Origin: a virus
IMG/VR virus record: IMGVR_UViG_3300045912_000186
Coordinates: 1-37,282 of that record
Strand: one strand, 5' to 3'
DNA: 37,282 bases
Part shown: in pieces, positions 1-8,208 of the stretch
How the letters are laid out: the number at the start of each line of letters is the position of its first letter
How positions within the stretch are numbered: the stretch's first letter is position 1
Position numbers and translations under genes: made by a program
The notes under the pieces: model-generated
What the model was told of the DNA's origin: nothing
Database searches by the model: none
The model's input: only the letters and a program-made list of their open reading frames with translations

Positions 1-298
1 GCCGTCGGAGGAGCTCTCGCGACGGTCCTCGACCTCTTCACGAAGATTCCAGCCCCAGCACAGGGACTCGTCATCATCTTCGCCACGCTTACCGCCGGCA
101 TCATCGGTTTCGCCGGGCCGATCCTGAAGGCGATCGAGGTGTTCCGGATGCTCGGCACGACCATGAGTGTCCTCGCTGCGAACCCGGTCGTCCTGGTCCT
201 CCTCGGCCTCGCCGCCGTAGCGTTCGTGATCTACAAGAACTGGGACACCGTGAAGCAGCTTCTCGGCGCAACGTGGGACGCGATCCAGACCGCCGCTC
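1..298. repeat. Contig-end overlap, left copy
   Basis: Bases 1-298 match 36985-37282 without gaps, with four mismatches at 127, 128, 201 and 225. The match ends exactly at the window end and is in frame inside one gene. This is what a circular or circularly permuted genome gives when assembled slightly past one unit. The unit length would be 36,984 bp. Confidence 0.93.
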
Positions 299-1158
299 AA
301 GCTCTGGCGTCGTCGTTCACGGCCATGTGGCGTGCGGTAGCGGCCACCGTCGCCGCAGTGTGGGAGGCGATCACGTCGACGATAGCGAACGCTGTCGAGA
401 CCATACGCGCCGTGATCGTGGCAGGGTTTGAGGCCGTGCGGACCGTCGTCGAGACCTACCTCACTGTCTATCGCACGATCTTCGAGACCATGTGGAGAGC
501 GATAACCGTCGTCGTCGAGACCGTGTGGCAGGCGATAACCGTCGTCGTCGAGACCGCCGTCGACACCGTCCGGACCGTCATCGAAACAGCCTGGAACGCG
601 GTGGTCACCGTCACCGAGACAGCGTGGAACACAGCGCGCACGGTGGTCGAGTCCATCGGCGGCGGCATCGTAGGGTTCGTAACCGGCATCCCCGAGACCA
701 TCGGATCGGCGTTTTCGACGCTCGCAGAGATCATCGCAGCGCCATTCCGTGTCGCGTTCCAGGGCATCGTCACCGCGTGGAACAGCACCGTCGGAGGGTT
801 CGGGTTCACCGCCCCGGGATGGGTGCCCGGCCTCGGCGGCAAGGGGTTCACGATCCCCAGCATGGCAACCGGAGGAATCGCGTCAGAGCCGATGATCGCT
901 CAAATCGGAGACGCCGGCCGGGACAACCCCGAGATCGTGTCCCCGGTCGCCCTCATGCGGGAGACTGTCGCCGCTGCCATCGTCGACGCCGGCGGCGGCG
1001 GCTCTACGATCTCACTCACGATGAACGTCGACGCCGAGGTGCGAGATCCCCGGTTCTTCGAGGAGCAAGCGACCGAGATCCTCCGCGTCGTGCAACGCGA
1101 GCTCGATCGTGCGGCAACCGGCGCAGGTCGGCCGAGCACCAGGATCGCAGTCGCATGA
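1..1158 (+). CDS. Tape measure protein, C-terminal part (continues from the window end)
   Basis: The frame is open from base 1 and is the same gene that begins at 35896. Joined across the circular end the protein is 748 residues, of which 385 are here. Tape measure proteins fill the tail tube, set its length and help DNA entry. This part holds two hydrophobic segments (around bases 67-117 and 181-231), a YKNWDTVK stretch typical of these proteins, seven 11-residue repeats (424-654), and a Gly/Pro-rich segment near the C-terminus (GFGFTAPGWVPGLGGKGF). By the usual rule of about 1.5 Angstrom per residue the tail would be near 110 nm; that is inference. Its stop overlaps the next start by 4 bp (ATGA). 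Confidence 0.93.
   Translation, partial: AVGGALATVLDLFTKIPAPAQGLVIIFATLTAGIIGFAGPILKAIEVFRMLGTTMSVLAANPVVLVLLGLAAVAFVIYKNWDTVKQLLGATWDAIQTAAQALASSFTAMWRAVAATVAAVWEAITSTIANAVETIRAVIVAGFEAVRTVVETYLTVYRTIFETMWRAITVVVETVWQAITVVVETAVDTVRTVIETAWNAVVTVTETAWNTARTVVESIGGGIVGFVTGIPETIGSAFSTLAEIIAAPFRVAFQGIVTAWNSTVGGFGFTAPGWVPGLGGKGFTIPSMATGGIASEPMIAQIGDAGRDNPEIVSPVALMRETVAAAIVDAGGGGSTISLTMNVDAEVRDPRFFEEQATEILRVVQRELDRAATGAGRPSTRIAVA
424..654 (+). repeat. Seven tandem 11-residue repeats in the tape measure protein
   Basis: Seven consecutive 33-bp units encode GFEAVRTVVET, YLTVYRTIFET, MWRAITVVVET, VWQAITVVVET, AVDTVRTVIET, AWNAVVTVTET and AWNTARTVVES. All end in E-T or E-S, and an aromatic residue commonly sits at unit position 2. 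Units three and four share a 25-bp exact DNA match (499-523 and 532-556). Eleven-residue periodicity with regular aromatic residues is a known feature of siphovirus tape measure proteins. Confidence 0.9.
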
Positions 1159-1955
1159 GCCCTCCGGTCGACCTCACCTACAACGCCGTCGCCTTGTCGA
1201 GCGCGGTGCCAGCCGCGAACGTCGTGCAAGTGTCCCGGCAGCTCGTCGGCCGACGCCGCCACGAACGCGTGCAGGTCCCGGGACGCGCCGGGTCGTGGTT
1301 CTTCCCGGAGGAACCCGGCGACCGGGACCTCGTCGCCGAGCTCGTGATCGTCGCCGACGGCCTCGACGACAGGCGCGCCAGCGTCCGGGCCCTCGCCGAC
1401 TGGGCGGACCTCCCGAGCCCAGCTCGTCTCGTCCTCTCCGACGAACCCGACCGGTTCCACGAGGCGATCCTCGACCGCTCCGCCGACCCGGCGGAATGGC
1501 TCACCGCTGCGAAAATCTCGCTCCCGTTCTCGGTCGGCCCCTACGCCATCGCCCTCGCAACCTCCGAACAGGTCCTATCGATCTCCGGGTTCCCCGCCGG
1601 CGGAACGTTCGAGATCCCCGACGAGGTGAACGCCCTCCCGGTCGTCGAGATCACCCCGACCAACGGAACGCTCACGTCGTTCACGTTCGCGGTGAACGGC
1701 TACGCGATCTCGTGGGCTGGGAACCTCACCAGCGGCAACACGATCACAGTGTCGAGCCTCTCGGACACCGTCACCACCGGCCCCAACGGAGACGTCAACC
1801 TCACCGGCGCGTTCGACCGAACGGCGCTCACGATGGCCGACGTCTCCGGAGAGTTTCCGCTCCTCCTCCCCGGCGCGAACCCCTGGACCATGACGCGCAC
1901 CGGGACAGCCACAACCGCTACCGTTCGTCTCCTCTGGCGAGAAAGGTTCCGATGA
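1155..1955 (+). CDS. Distal tail protein (Dit-like)
   Basis: This 266-residue protein directly follows the tape measure gene, the standard place for the distal tail protein that joins tube to baseplate hub in siphoviruses. The N-terminal half has the look of this family (RHERVQVPGRAGSWFF, then a segment about averaging over ranges, LADWADLPSPARLVLSDEPD). The C-terminal half is a beta-rich galectin-like segment with many Thr, Val and Gly residues. The ATG at 1155 overlaps the tape measure stop as ATGA, which fixes the start. Family assignment rests on synteny plus general sequence character; no catalytic motif is expected. Confidence 0.75.
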   Translation: MSPPVDLTYNAVALSSAVPAANVVQVSRQLVGRRRHERVQVPGRAGSWFFPEEPGDRDLVAELVIVADGLDDRRASVRALADWADLPSPARLVLSDEPDRFHEAILDRSADPAEWLTAAKISLPFSVGPYAIALATSEQVLSISGFPAGGTFEIPDEVNALPVVEITPTNGTLTSFTFAVNGYAISWAGNLTSGNTITVSSLSDTVTTGPNGDVNLTGAFDRTALTMADVSGEFPLLLPGANPWTMTRTGTATTATVRLLWRERFR

Positions 1956-1956
1956 C

Positions 1957-2721
1957 ATGGGCAGCCCGCAGTCGACAGACCTCAACACCGACACGAACGC
2001 GGTTCGCACCTCCGGCGAGTTCGGCGACCGAGGGGACGGCACGAACCGGTGGATTCACTGGTTCCGCATAGCGGACGGAGGCGACGCGGCGACCGGCCAG
2101 ACCGCAGACGCCGCGGTCACCGACCCGACCGCCGCCGGTACCCTCATCGCCCTCGCGAAGGGGATCCTGACCCGGCTCGCTCTCTCGCCGTCCGGTCTCC
2201 TAAAAGCCGAGGACGCAGTAGCAGCATCCGGCGACTCCGGTGTCATGGCTCTCGCCATCCGTCGCGACACCCCCACCTCCGACGCCGCCGCCGGCGACTA
2301 CCACGCTCTCCACGTCGACAACCTCGGCCGGCTCCGGACCATCGTCGGGAACGTCCCCGGATACCCGCCGGCCGCTACCCCACTAATCGCCGGCTCCGGC
2401 GTGGTAGCGAACGCGTCGGCCGTCGCCACACTCAGCGGAGCGGCATCCGTGACAACGCACCTCACCGGGTTCGAGATCACCGCCGGAGGAGCAACCGCTT
2501 CCGGTCTCGTCGAGGTCGTCGTCTCCGGTCTTCTCGGCGGCTCAAGGTCCTACGTGTTCGGGGTCCCCGCCGGCCCAACCGTTCCGGCCGTTCCGCTCAC
2601 CGTCGACTTTTCCGCTGCTCTCCCAGCGTCAGCCGTGAACACGTCGATCGTGGTCACGGTTCCCGCTCTCGGAGCCGGCAACACTCATTGCGCGGTCGTC
2701 GCCCGCGGCTACCGCATCTAA
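1957..2721 (+). CDS. Virion structural protein, probably tail tip or fibre component
   Basis: A 254-residue protein rich in Ala, Gly, Val and Thr. The segment GDSGVMALAIRRDTPTSDAA followed by GDYHALHVDNLGRLR (about residues 87-120) is a pattern I know from phage tail-associated proteins, where 'xLAVRxDTP...GDYxxLxVDxxGRL' recurs. The C-terminal half alternates beta-strand-like stretches and probably forms a sandwich domain. It starts one base after the Dit stop, so the two are likely co-translated. No enzyme motif is visible. It may act in adhesion or as a small tail fibre; the exact role is unknown. Confidence 0.6.
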   Translation: MGSPQSTDLNTDTNAVRTSGEFGDRGDGTNRWIHWFRIADGGDAATGQTADAAVTDPTAAGTLIALAKGILTRLALSPSGLLKAEDAVAASGDSGVMALAIRRDTPTSDAAAGDYHALHVDNLGRLRTIVGNVPGYPPAATPLIAGSGVVANASAVATLSGAASVTTHLTGFEITAGGATASGLVEVVVSGLLGGSRSYVFGVPAGPTVPAVPLTVDFSAALPASAVNTSIVVTVPALGAGNTHCAVVARGYRI

Positions 2722-2742
2722 CCGAGAAGGGAGCTCTCGACA

Positions 2743-3111
2743 ATGAACCTCACCCCGTGGGCAGCGAACGCCATCCTCAACGGGACAGCGATGCCGGCAA
2801 CGTTGTGGGTGCAGCTCCACACCGGCGACCCCGGCACCGACGGCACGGCCAATGTCGCCGACGATGACCGGCGGAGGTCGTTCACGCGGACCACCGCCAC
2901 CGGCGGCACATGCTCGAACGCAGCCCTGATCGAGTGGCTCTCCGCGCCAGCGACAGAGGACCTCACTCACATATCGATCCACGACGCCTCAACCGCCGGC
3001 AACGCGTGGTGGGTCGGAGAGATCAACGATGCCCCGGTGTCGGCGGTCGCTGGGCAGGCAACCGAGATCGCGCTCGGCGACCTCACGCTGACGCTGGCGG
3101 TGTGGAGCTAG
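2743..3111 (+). CDS. Small tail-tip or fibre-associated protein, LHTGDPG type
   Basis: A 122-residue protein preceded by a purine-rich ribosome site (AGAAGGGAG, 2726-2734). The motif WVQLHTGDPGTDGTAN near residues 22-37 belongs to a recurrent small phage protein type in the tail-fibre region ('LHTxDPG...'), whose members are annotated as tail fibre or minor tail proteins. The rest is beta-rich and ends in an alternating hydrophobic strand (TEIALGDLTLTLAVWS). No signal peptide or enzyme motif is seen. It lies between other virion genes, so a virion role is likely; the precise function is not shown by the sequence. Confidence 0.6.
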   Translation: MNLTPWAANAILNGTAMPATLWVQLHTGDPGTDGTANVADDDRRRSFTRTTATGGTCSNAALIEWLSAPATEDLTHISIHDASTAGNAWWVGEINDAPVSAVAGQATEIALGDLTLTLAVWS

Positions 3112-3115
3112 TCGC

Positions 3116-4054
3116 GTGCCCTACTTCACCGGCGGATCCGTCACGGAATCGGGCGGTTTCCGCACGCACATTTTCACCAGTAACGGCACCCTGATTGTGG
3201 TCGATGGTGGAGACGTCGAGGCGGAGGTCATCGCCGGTGGTGGTGGAGCTGGTGGTGGCTCGGTCGGCGGCGGGGGTGGTGCGGGCGGATACCGGTACTC
3301 GGCAGCCCTGACGATCACAAGCGACCAGACCATCACCGTCGGCGCTGGCGGCGCAGGCGCTCCGGGCAGTCACGCTCGGGGTTCGGACGGAGGCGCGTCC
3401 AGTATCGGGTCGCTGCTTGTCGCGACTGGTGGTGGCGGTGGCGGCTCCGCTAACAGCGGACAGCGAAACGGCAGAAGCGGCGGCTCAGGTGGTGGCGGTG
3501 GAAGCGGCGCAGTCTCCGGTGGCGGCGCGGGCGGTGCGGGAACCTCCGGGCAGGGACATGCCGGTGGAGCTGCTTACGACAGCGCGATCGTCGCTAACCG
3601 GCGCGGTGGCGGTGGCGGTGGCGCTGGCGGGGCTGGCGGCAACGGTGCGCCTGGGGTGCGTGGTGCTGGTGGCGCAGGCGTCATCTGCATGGATGGCGTC
3701 GAACGCTGTCAAGGTGGCCTAGGGTCGGACAACACAGGGAGTCCAACGGCTAGTCCTGCAAACAGCGGGAAAGGTGGGGAGGCTCGTCCCGGTCCCGCGG
3801 CTGGCGGTTCCGGCATCGTCATCATCCGCTACGCGGTCCCGGTCACCTCAGTTGCCGCCGACTTGTCCTCGGCCGGCACCCTCTCCGTCGACGTCACAAT
3901 CAGCAACCCCAAAACGCAACTCTCCGCCAACTTGTCCTCGGCCGGCACCATCACCGCGCACGGCCTCTCGCGTGTGTCCCGCCGGTACCCGCCACGACGC
4001 GAGTACGTGTGGGTCTACGGCCTCGACGGCACCCAACGCGGGGTGATCTCGTGA
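3116..4054 (+). CDS. Glycine-rich tail fibre/adhesin-like protein
   Basis: A 312-residue protein with a GTG start 4 nt after the preceding stop. Residues about 5-35 form the lead-in SGGFRTHIFTSNGTLIVVDG typical of a phage glycine-rich domain (Gly_rich_2 type). About 190 residues of Gly clusters with Ala and Ser follow, then a closing strand (GSGIVIIRYAVPV). Such domains can fold into packed polyglycine-II helices at phage fibre tips and bind receptors. The C-terminus has two LSSAGT units and then a basic, aromatic end (RRYPPRREYVWVYGLDGT) that may dock it to the tail. Gly codons are largely GGT and GGC, unlike the GGA-rich glycine domain of the next gene. Confidence 0.72.
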   Translation: MPYFTGGSVTESGGFRTHIFTSNGTLIVVDGGDVEAEVIAGGGGAGGGSVGGGGGAGGYRYSAALTITSDQTITVGAGGAGAPGSHARGSDGGASSIGSLLVATGGGGGGSANSGQRNGRSGGSGGGGGSGAVSGGGAGGAGTSGQGHAGGAAYDSAIVANRRGGGGGGAGGAGGNGAPGVRGAGGAGVICMDGVERCQGGLGSDNTGSPTASPANSGKGGEARPGPAAGGSGIVIIRYAVPVTSVAADLSSAGTLSVDVTISNPKTQLSANLSSAGTITAHGLSRVSRRYPPRREYVWVYGLDGTQRGVIS

Positions 4055-6267
4055 GCATCGCCGGCGGATTCCTCGACCTCTACCACGACGAGCGGCTCGA
4101 CCAGTCCGAAGAGCTCTACTTCGAGATCGCAGCAGGACACCCGAAGAGCTACCTGCTCGACCCGGATTGTGAGCTCCGCTGGGACGGCCGACGGTTCTAC
4201 GTCGTCGAGCTCGAAGCCGGCCGACGCGGGTCGACAGCGACAATCACCGTCCGAGCGAACGCGCTGTGGTATCGGCTTGCCGAAGTAACCCGCGTGGGTT
4301 CCACCGTCCTCGACGACCTCACCCCGCGACAAGGCCTAGCCGAGATCCTTGCCGGCACCGGATGGACAACCGGGCCCGGCACCACGGACAGCTCCGACAG
4401 GTTCTCGCTCGAGCAGCAGGACGCAACGGTTCTCGGTCTCCTCCGGTCGTGGGCGCGTGTGACCGGTCGGACCTTGAGCTGGGACACCTCCACGAAGGAA
4501 GTGACGCTCGCCGACCGGCGCGGCCGAGACCTCGCCCTGGCGTTCCGCTATGGGCGGAACCTGACCGGGGTTCGCCGCCGGCGCACGCCGCCGGCGCTCA
4601 CAATCCTGTATCCCTACGGTGCCGACGGTCTCAGCATCGCCGGTGTGAACGGAGGCCTCGAATACATCGAGGACTTCACCTACTACACCTCGCAAGGTCT
4701 GTCGCTGGCCCAGGCCCGTGCCCGCTACTCCAGGTCCGCAGTGTGGAGCGATAGCCGGTTCCTCGTCGACTCGCAGCTCCTCGCCGCCGCCCAGGAGCAG
4801 CTAGCCAGGCTGTCGGGTGGGTCGGCCACCTACGAGCTACAGGTAGTGGACCTCTCCGAGCTGTCGTTCATGTCGGGACGCGTGCAGGTGGGAGACACGG
4901 TGCGCGTGTCGGACCCCGACTTCGCCGCCGACTTGCGCGTCTCCGTCGTTCGGCTCAAGCGATACCCGCTGCAACCGTGGCGAAACGAGGTCGAGCTAGC
5001 CGGCATCCCCGACCCGATGTTCTCCGGCGACGGGAACGCTCGAGCTTCGAGCTCGCAAGAGTGGCTCCAGTTCGTCGGCCCCGTCGGCACGACCTACCCC
5101 GTCCGCAACGACGGGACCTACACCGTCGCCCGGATCCCTCTACAGTTCCGCGAGGGAGGCCGAGCGAACTACCACCTCGACCTCTTCGCGACCGGGGTCG
5201 GCGCGGGATCGTTGCTCGTCGAGGTCTACGAGGCCGTCTCCGAGCTCGTCGTGTTCCGAGATCTCTCGATCCCCTACACCGACGGCCAGCAGATCCGAGC
5301 GACGCTCTCGTGGGCCGCGGAGGGGCTCTCCGGCCAGACCGACTACCGGATCCGGGTTACCACGATCGCCGACGGAGGCCCGTCGCCGACGGCCGGGGTC
5401 GACATTCTCGAGGACAACGCCGGTGAGGCCTCGTGGTGGATCCTCGCCCAGGGAGCGGTTCGGCAGAGCCCGACGGCTCCCAACAGCCAGACCTTCGAGT
5501 TCACCGGCGCGGTTCAGACCTTCACCGTCCCCGACAACGTCTCCGAGATCACGATCACCGCCCGAGGAGCTCAGGGAGGCGGAACGAAGGGAGGGAACGG
5601 AGCCGAGGCCACCGCGACGTTCCAGGTCGTCCCCGGGACCGTCCTCGACGTGTACGTCGGAGGCCAGGGAGACTACGGAAACTCCTCCTCGACCGGGGTC
5701 GGGGGATGGCCGAACGGAGGCCTCACCCCGGCGACCGCGCCCGGGAACGTCGCCGGAGGCCAGGGAGGAGGCTCGTCTGACGTCCGTCCGCAGGGGTCCG
5801 GGATGGCGTCTACCCTCCTCTGCGCGGGAGGAGGCGGAGGCTCGAACCGGACCGGGTCGTCGAGGAACGCGACCGACGCGCAAGGCGGAGCCGGCGGGTT
5901 CTTCGCCGGCACGGACGGCTGGGGTCTCTCGCCGGCGCAGACCGAAGGGGTCGCCCGAGCGGGTCTCGGAGCGACGCAGTTCGCCGGAGGAGCGGCCGGA
6001 GCCGGCGGGACGGCCGGCGCGTTCAATCAGGGAGGCGACGCCGGCACGACCTCTAACTCGTTCCACTTCGCCGGCGGCGGCGGCGGCGGCGGCTACTACG
6101 GCGGCGGCGGAGCCGGGACCCCGGTCCTCTTCGGCGGAGGTTCCTACGCCGGCGACGGAGGCGGCGGTTCCGGATGGGTCGACCCCGCCGGCTACGACCT
6201 CAACGTGACCGACGGAGCTCGTTCCGGGAACGGCCAGGTCGTGATCTCGTGGGACACCCCCGAGTAG
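4051..6267 (+). CDS. Tail hub (Tal-like) with C-terminal glycine-rich receptor domain
   Basis: A 738-residue protein. The GTG at 4051 overlaps the upstream stop as GTGA and is preferred to farther upstream starts. Residues about 1-340 resemble the prophage tail/endopeptidase hub family, with TLTILYPYGADGLSIAGVNG and YIEDFTYYTSQGLS as recognisable pieces. Residues about 345-500 look like a beta-sandwich. From about 485 to the end there is a glycine-rich domain opening with FEFTGAVQTFTVPDNVSEI and containing repeated CAGGGGGS- and GGGGGGGYYGGGG-like loops. It resembles the ALK/LTK-type glycine-rich domain. The hub part would cap the tail tube and the glycine domain would contact the host. Domain boundaries are by eye. 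Confidence 0.75.
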   Translation: MSIAGGFLDLYHDERLDQSEELYFEIAAGHPKSYLLDPDCELRWDGRRFYVVELEAGRRGSTATITVRANALWYRLAEVTRVGSTVLDDLTPRQGLAEILAGTGWTTGPGTTDSSDRFSLEQQDATVLGLLRSWARVTGRTLSWDTSTKEVTLADRRGRDLALAFRYGRNLTGVRRRRTPPALTILYPYGADGLSIAGVNGGLEYIEDFTYYTSQGLSLAQARARYSRSAVWSDSRFLVDSQLLAAAQEQLARLSGGSATYELQVVDLSELSFMSGRVQVGDTVRVSDPDFAADLRVSVVRLKRYPLQPWRNEVELAGIPDPMFSGDGNARASSSQEWLQFVGPVGTTYPVRNDGTYTVARIPLQFREGGRANYHLDLFATGVGAGSLLVEVYEAVSELVVFRDLSIPYTDGQQIRATLSWAAEGLSGQTDYRIRVTTIADGGPSPTAGVDILEDNAGEASWWILAQGAVRQSPTAPNSQTFEFTGAVQTFTVPDNVSEITITARGAQGGGTKGGNGAEATATFQVVPGTVLDVYVGGQGDYGNSSSTGVGGWPNGGLTPATAPGNVAGGQGGGSSDVRPQGSGMASTLLCAGGGGGSNRTGSSRNATDAQGGAGGFFAGTDGWGLSPAQTEGVARAGLGATQFAGGAAGAGGTAGAFNQGGDAGTTSNSFHFAGGGGGGGYYGGGGAGTPVLFGGGSYAGDGGGGSGWVDPAGYDLNVTDGARSGNGQVVISWDTPE

Positions 6268-6294
6268 GTCCCGGGCCCTCCGCCGAGCTCCGGG

Positions 6295-6300
6295 TACCCT
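6295..6300 (+). promoter_or_regulatory. Possible -10 element for a leaderless endolysin mRNA
   Basis: TACCCT (pattern TANNNT) lies exactly 7 nt before the ATG at 6308. There is no Shine-Dalgarno sequence in the 40-nt gap. No good -35 hexamer is visible 16-18 bp upstream, so the call is weak by itself. It gains weight from the same spacing at 17433, 20627 (minus) and 20802. Confidence 0.3.
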
Positions 6301-6307
6301 GGCCCTC

Positions 6308-7474
6308 ATGGCGACACCCTTCGACCCTCCGGAGTGGGCCCGTCGAGCTCGCCCGGCGAACGTCCGAGCGACCGGCTCCGCCGCCCCCGAACAGTACGCG
6401 CCGATCCCCACGATCCCAGCCGGGTCCGTCTACACACACCGGGGACACGCCGCCCAGTACGGCCGAGGCCGACGGAACGGCCGCACCATCCGAGCGATCG
6501 TGCTGCACACAACCGAGAGTGGCACACCGGAGCCGACCGCCGGCCAGTTCGCGAGCTCCATGACCTACGACGCGTGGAGACCGGACCAAGTGAGCGCAAC
6601 GGCATACGTCGGAGCTCTCGGCGAGATCGGCTACACCGTCCCCGAGACTGACCGGCCCTACACCACCGGCCGCTGGAACGACGAGACGCTCTCCGTCGAG
6701 ATCGTCGGACGCGCCGGATGGACCCCGGCACAGTGGAACGCCCGGCCGGCGCAGCTCGCCGCCGTCGTCGATCTGCTTGTCGACTGGTGCCGACGGCACT
6801 CAATCCCTCCGGTGTGGCTCAGTGAGGAAGAGTTCGCCGAAGGCGCAAGCCGACACGGCCAACCCCCTCGGCAGGGGACGCGTCGAGGGATCGTCGACCA
6901 CCTCGAAGCGAACCTGGCCGCTCGGCGGCTCGGCGGCACGTCCGGCCTCTCACACACCGATATCGGTCCCGGTCTGCGCGCCGTGTTCTTCGCGTCGATC
7001 CTGCCAGTAGTCGCCGCTCGGCTCGCGCCAGCCCCGCCGACGCCGCCACCCCCTACACCGCCACCCCCCCCGCCGGTCCCCGAGCTGCCGACGCGGCCAG
7101 CACCGCCGTACGTCCCGCCGACGGCCTCCCCGGTCTCCGACCGGTTCGAGCTCGTCTCTCAGTCCCGGATTGTGGACACGAGAGCGGACCGCTACGGCAA
7201 GGTCACGCCGGCCGCTCCCCTGACTGTCACCGTCCCCGACGCCGCCGGCGCAGTCGCCGCAACCGTGACAGTGACCGTCACCGGAGCGGAAGCAGCCGGC
7301 TACGTCACCGCGTGGGCAGGCGGTCCCCGACCGAACGTGTCCTGTCTCAACTACGCCGCCGGCCAGGCCGCAGCGAACACTCTGCCGGTACAGCTCGACG
7401 GAGCCGGCCGGTTCCGCGTGTTCGTCGCTGCGCCGGCGCACCTCGTCGTCGACGTCGTGGCGTTGCACCGGTAG
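6308..7474 (+). CDS. Endolysin: N-acetylmuramoyl-L-alanine amidase
   Basis: A 388-residue protein with an Amidase_2 type catalytic domain (about residues 60-235), which cuts the bond between N-acetylmuramic acid and L-alanine in peptidoglycan. Likely zinc ligands are H67 (AIVLHTTES), H198 (GIVDHLE) and D218 (SHTDIGPG). A proline-rich linker (about 242-282) leads to a beta domain beginning RIVDTRAD and ending HLVVDVVALHR. That domain is of the 'DTR...VDVxGYY' type found in secreted actinobacterial proteins and is probably the wall-binding part. No signal peptide is seen, so release needs the holin-like proteins that follow. There is no SD before the ATG, so a leaderless start is possible. Confidence 0.9.
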   Translation: MATPFDPPEWARRARPANVRATGSAAPEQYAPIPTIPAGSVYTHRGHAAQYGRGRRNGRTIRAIVLHTTESGTPEPTAGQFASSMTYDAWRPDQVSATAYVGALGEIGYTVPETDRPYTTGRWNDETLSVEIVGRAGWTPAQWNARPAQLAAVVDLLVDWCRRHSIPPVWLSEEEFAEGASRHGQPPRQGTRRGIVDHLEANLAARRLGGTSGLSHTDIGPGLRAVFFASILPVVAARLAPAPPTPPPPTPPPPPPVPELPTRPAPPYVPPTASPVSDRFELVSQSRIVDTRADRYGKVTPAAPLTVTVPDAAGAVAATVTVTVTGAEAAGYVTAWAGGPRPNVSCLNYAAGQAAANTLPVQLDGAGRFRVFVAAPAHLVVDVVALHR

Positions 7475-7486
7475 GAACGGCACGCT

Positions 7487-7924
7487 GTGGAGCTCATCAC
7501 CTTGCTAGAGATAGCGGCGGTCGTGCTTGGCATCACCGTCGGGTCCGGCGGCATCCTGGCGACTCTGTGGGCAGTCGGCAAGGTGCGAGGCGTCGAGACC
7601 TCGATCGACCTACTCTCGTCCGCGAACGAGGCGCTCCGGTCAGCGAACGAGGACCTACGCGTCGAGCTGTCGCTATCGGAACGGGATTGTGGGGAACGGA
7701 TCGCCCGGCTCGAAGGTCAGAACGCTGCGCTCCTCGACGGCCTCGGCGACAAGCTCGCCCACGCGATCGCCGGACGGCTCGAGTCGATCCTGTCCGAGCT
7801 CTCGTGGAACATCGTCGAGCGCATACAGCAGCACCGCCCGCCAGAATCTCGGACGAGGTCGACTGACGACGCCGGCAACATCACCCGCAGAGGTGACGTA
7901 GGCGCGCGAGACTCTCGGCCATGA
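7487..7924 (+). CDS. Membrane-anchored coiled-coil protein, lysis-associated
   Basis: A 145-residue protein with a GTG start 12 nt after the endolysin stop. One N-terminal membrane segment (LLEIAAVVLGITVGSGGILA, about residues 5-30) is followed by a long charged helix rich in Leu, Ala and Glu (about 35-110) that looks coiled-coil. The tail is polar and basic. Such proteins next to endolysin and holin genes are common in actinobacteriophages and may act as a holin, a holin partner or a spanin-like factor. No lipobox is seen. It overlaps the next gene by 4 bp, so the two are translated together. Confidence 0.6.
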   Translation: MELITLLEIAAVVLGITVGSGGILATLWAVGKVRGVETSIDLLSSANEALRSANEDLRVELSLSERDCGERIARLEGQNAALLDGLGDKLAHAIAGRLESILSELSWNIVERIQQHRPPESRTRSTDDAGNITRRGDVGARDSRP

Positions 7925-8208
7925 AGCTACGCGACGCCCTCGAACGACTCCTGTGGACCTTCGTCGCCGCGTTCGTCGGCGCTCTCCTCGGCTCCCCGCT
8001 CCTCCACGCGGTGATCGAGGAGACGGCCGACGTCTCCGTCGACCTGTCCCTCCTCGGAACCGCGCTCGTCTCGGCGGTCCTGGCCGGACTAATCGCCGTC
8101 GCGAACGCCGTCCTCATCATCGCCCGGTGGCGGCTCTCCGTCCTGCCAAACCCCGGCGACGGACCTCCCGGTCTGCCGCTGCCCCCTCCGCCGGCTCCGC
8201 TCGACTAG
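7921..8208 (+). CDS. Holin-like protein with two membrane segments
   Basis: A 95-residue protein with two hydrophobic segments (about residues 10-32 and 45-68) separated by a short acidic stretch, then a basic residue pair and a proline-rich tail. Size, topology and place directly after the endolysin cluster fit a class II holin, which forms lesions in the membrane so the endolysin can reach the wall. The ATG overlaps the preceding stop (ATGA). Its TAG stop lies in a CTAG that also supplies the stop of the opposing minus-strand gene. Which of this and the previous protein makes the lesion cannot be told from sequence. Confidence 0.65.
   Translation: MKLRDALERLLWTFVAAFVGALLGSPLLHAVIEETADVSVDLSLLGTALVSAVLAGLIAVANAVLIIARWRLSVLPNPGDGPPGLPLPPPPAPLD

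Noticed and set aside
1-298. Long terminal direct repeat as a packaging feature
   Set aside because: The match ends exactly at both contig ends, lies inside a gene and carries mismatches, which fits assembly overlap of a circular map. A real terminal repeat would be identical in one molecule and cannot be proved without read coverage.
5140-6411. Long minus-strand open frame (423 codons) opposite the tail hub
   Set aside because: It is the shadow of GC-rich, GGA-rich coding on the + strand; low-complexity Gly/Arg/Ser content, no ribosome site, and no recognisable domain.
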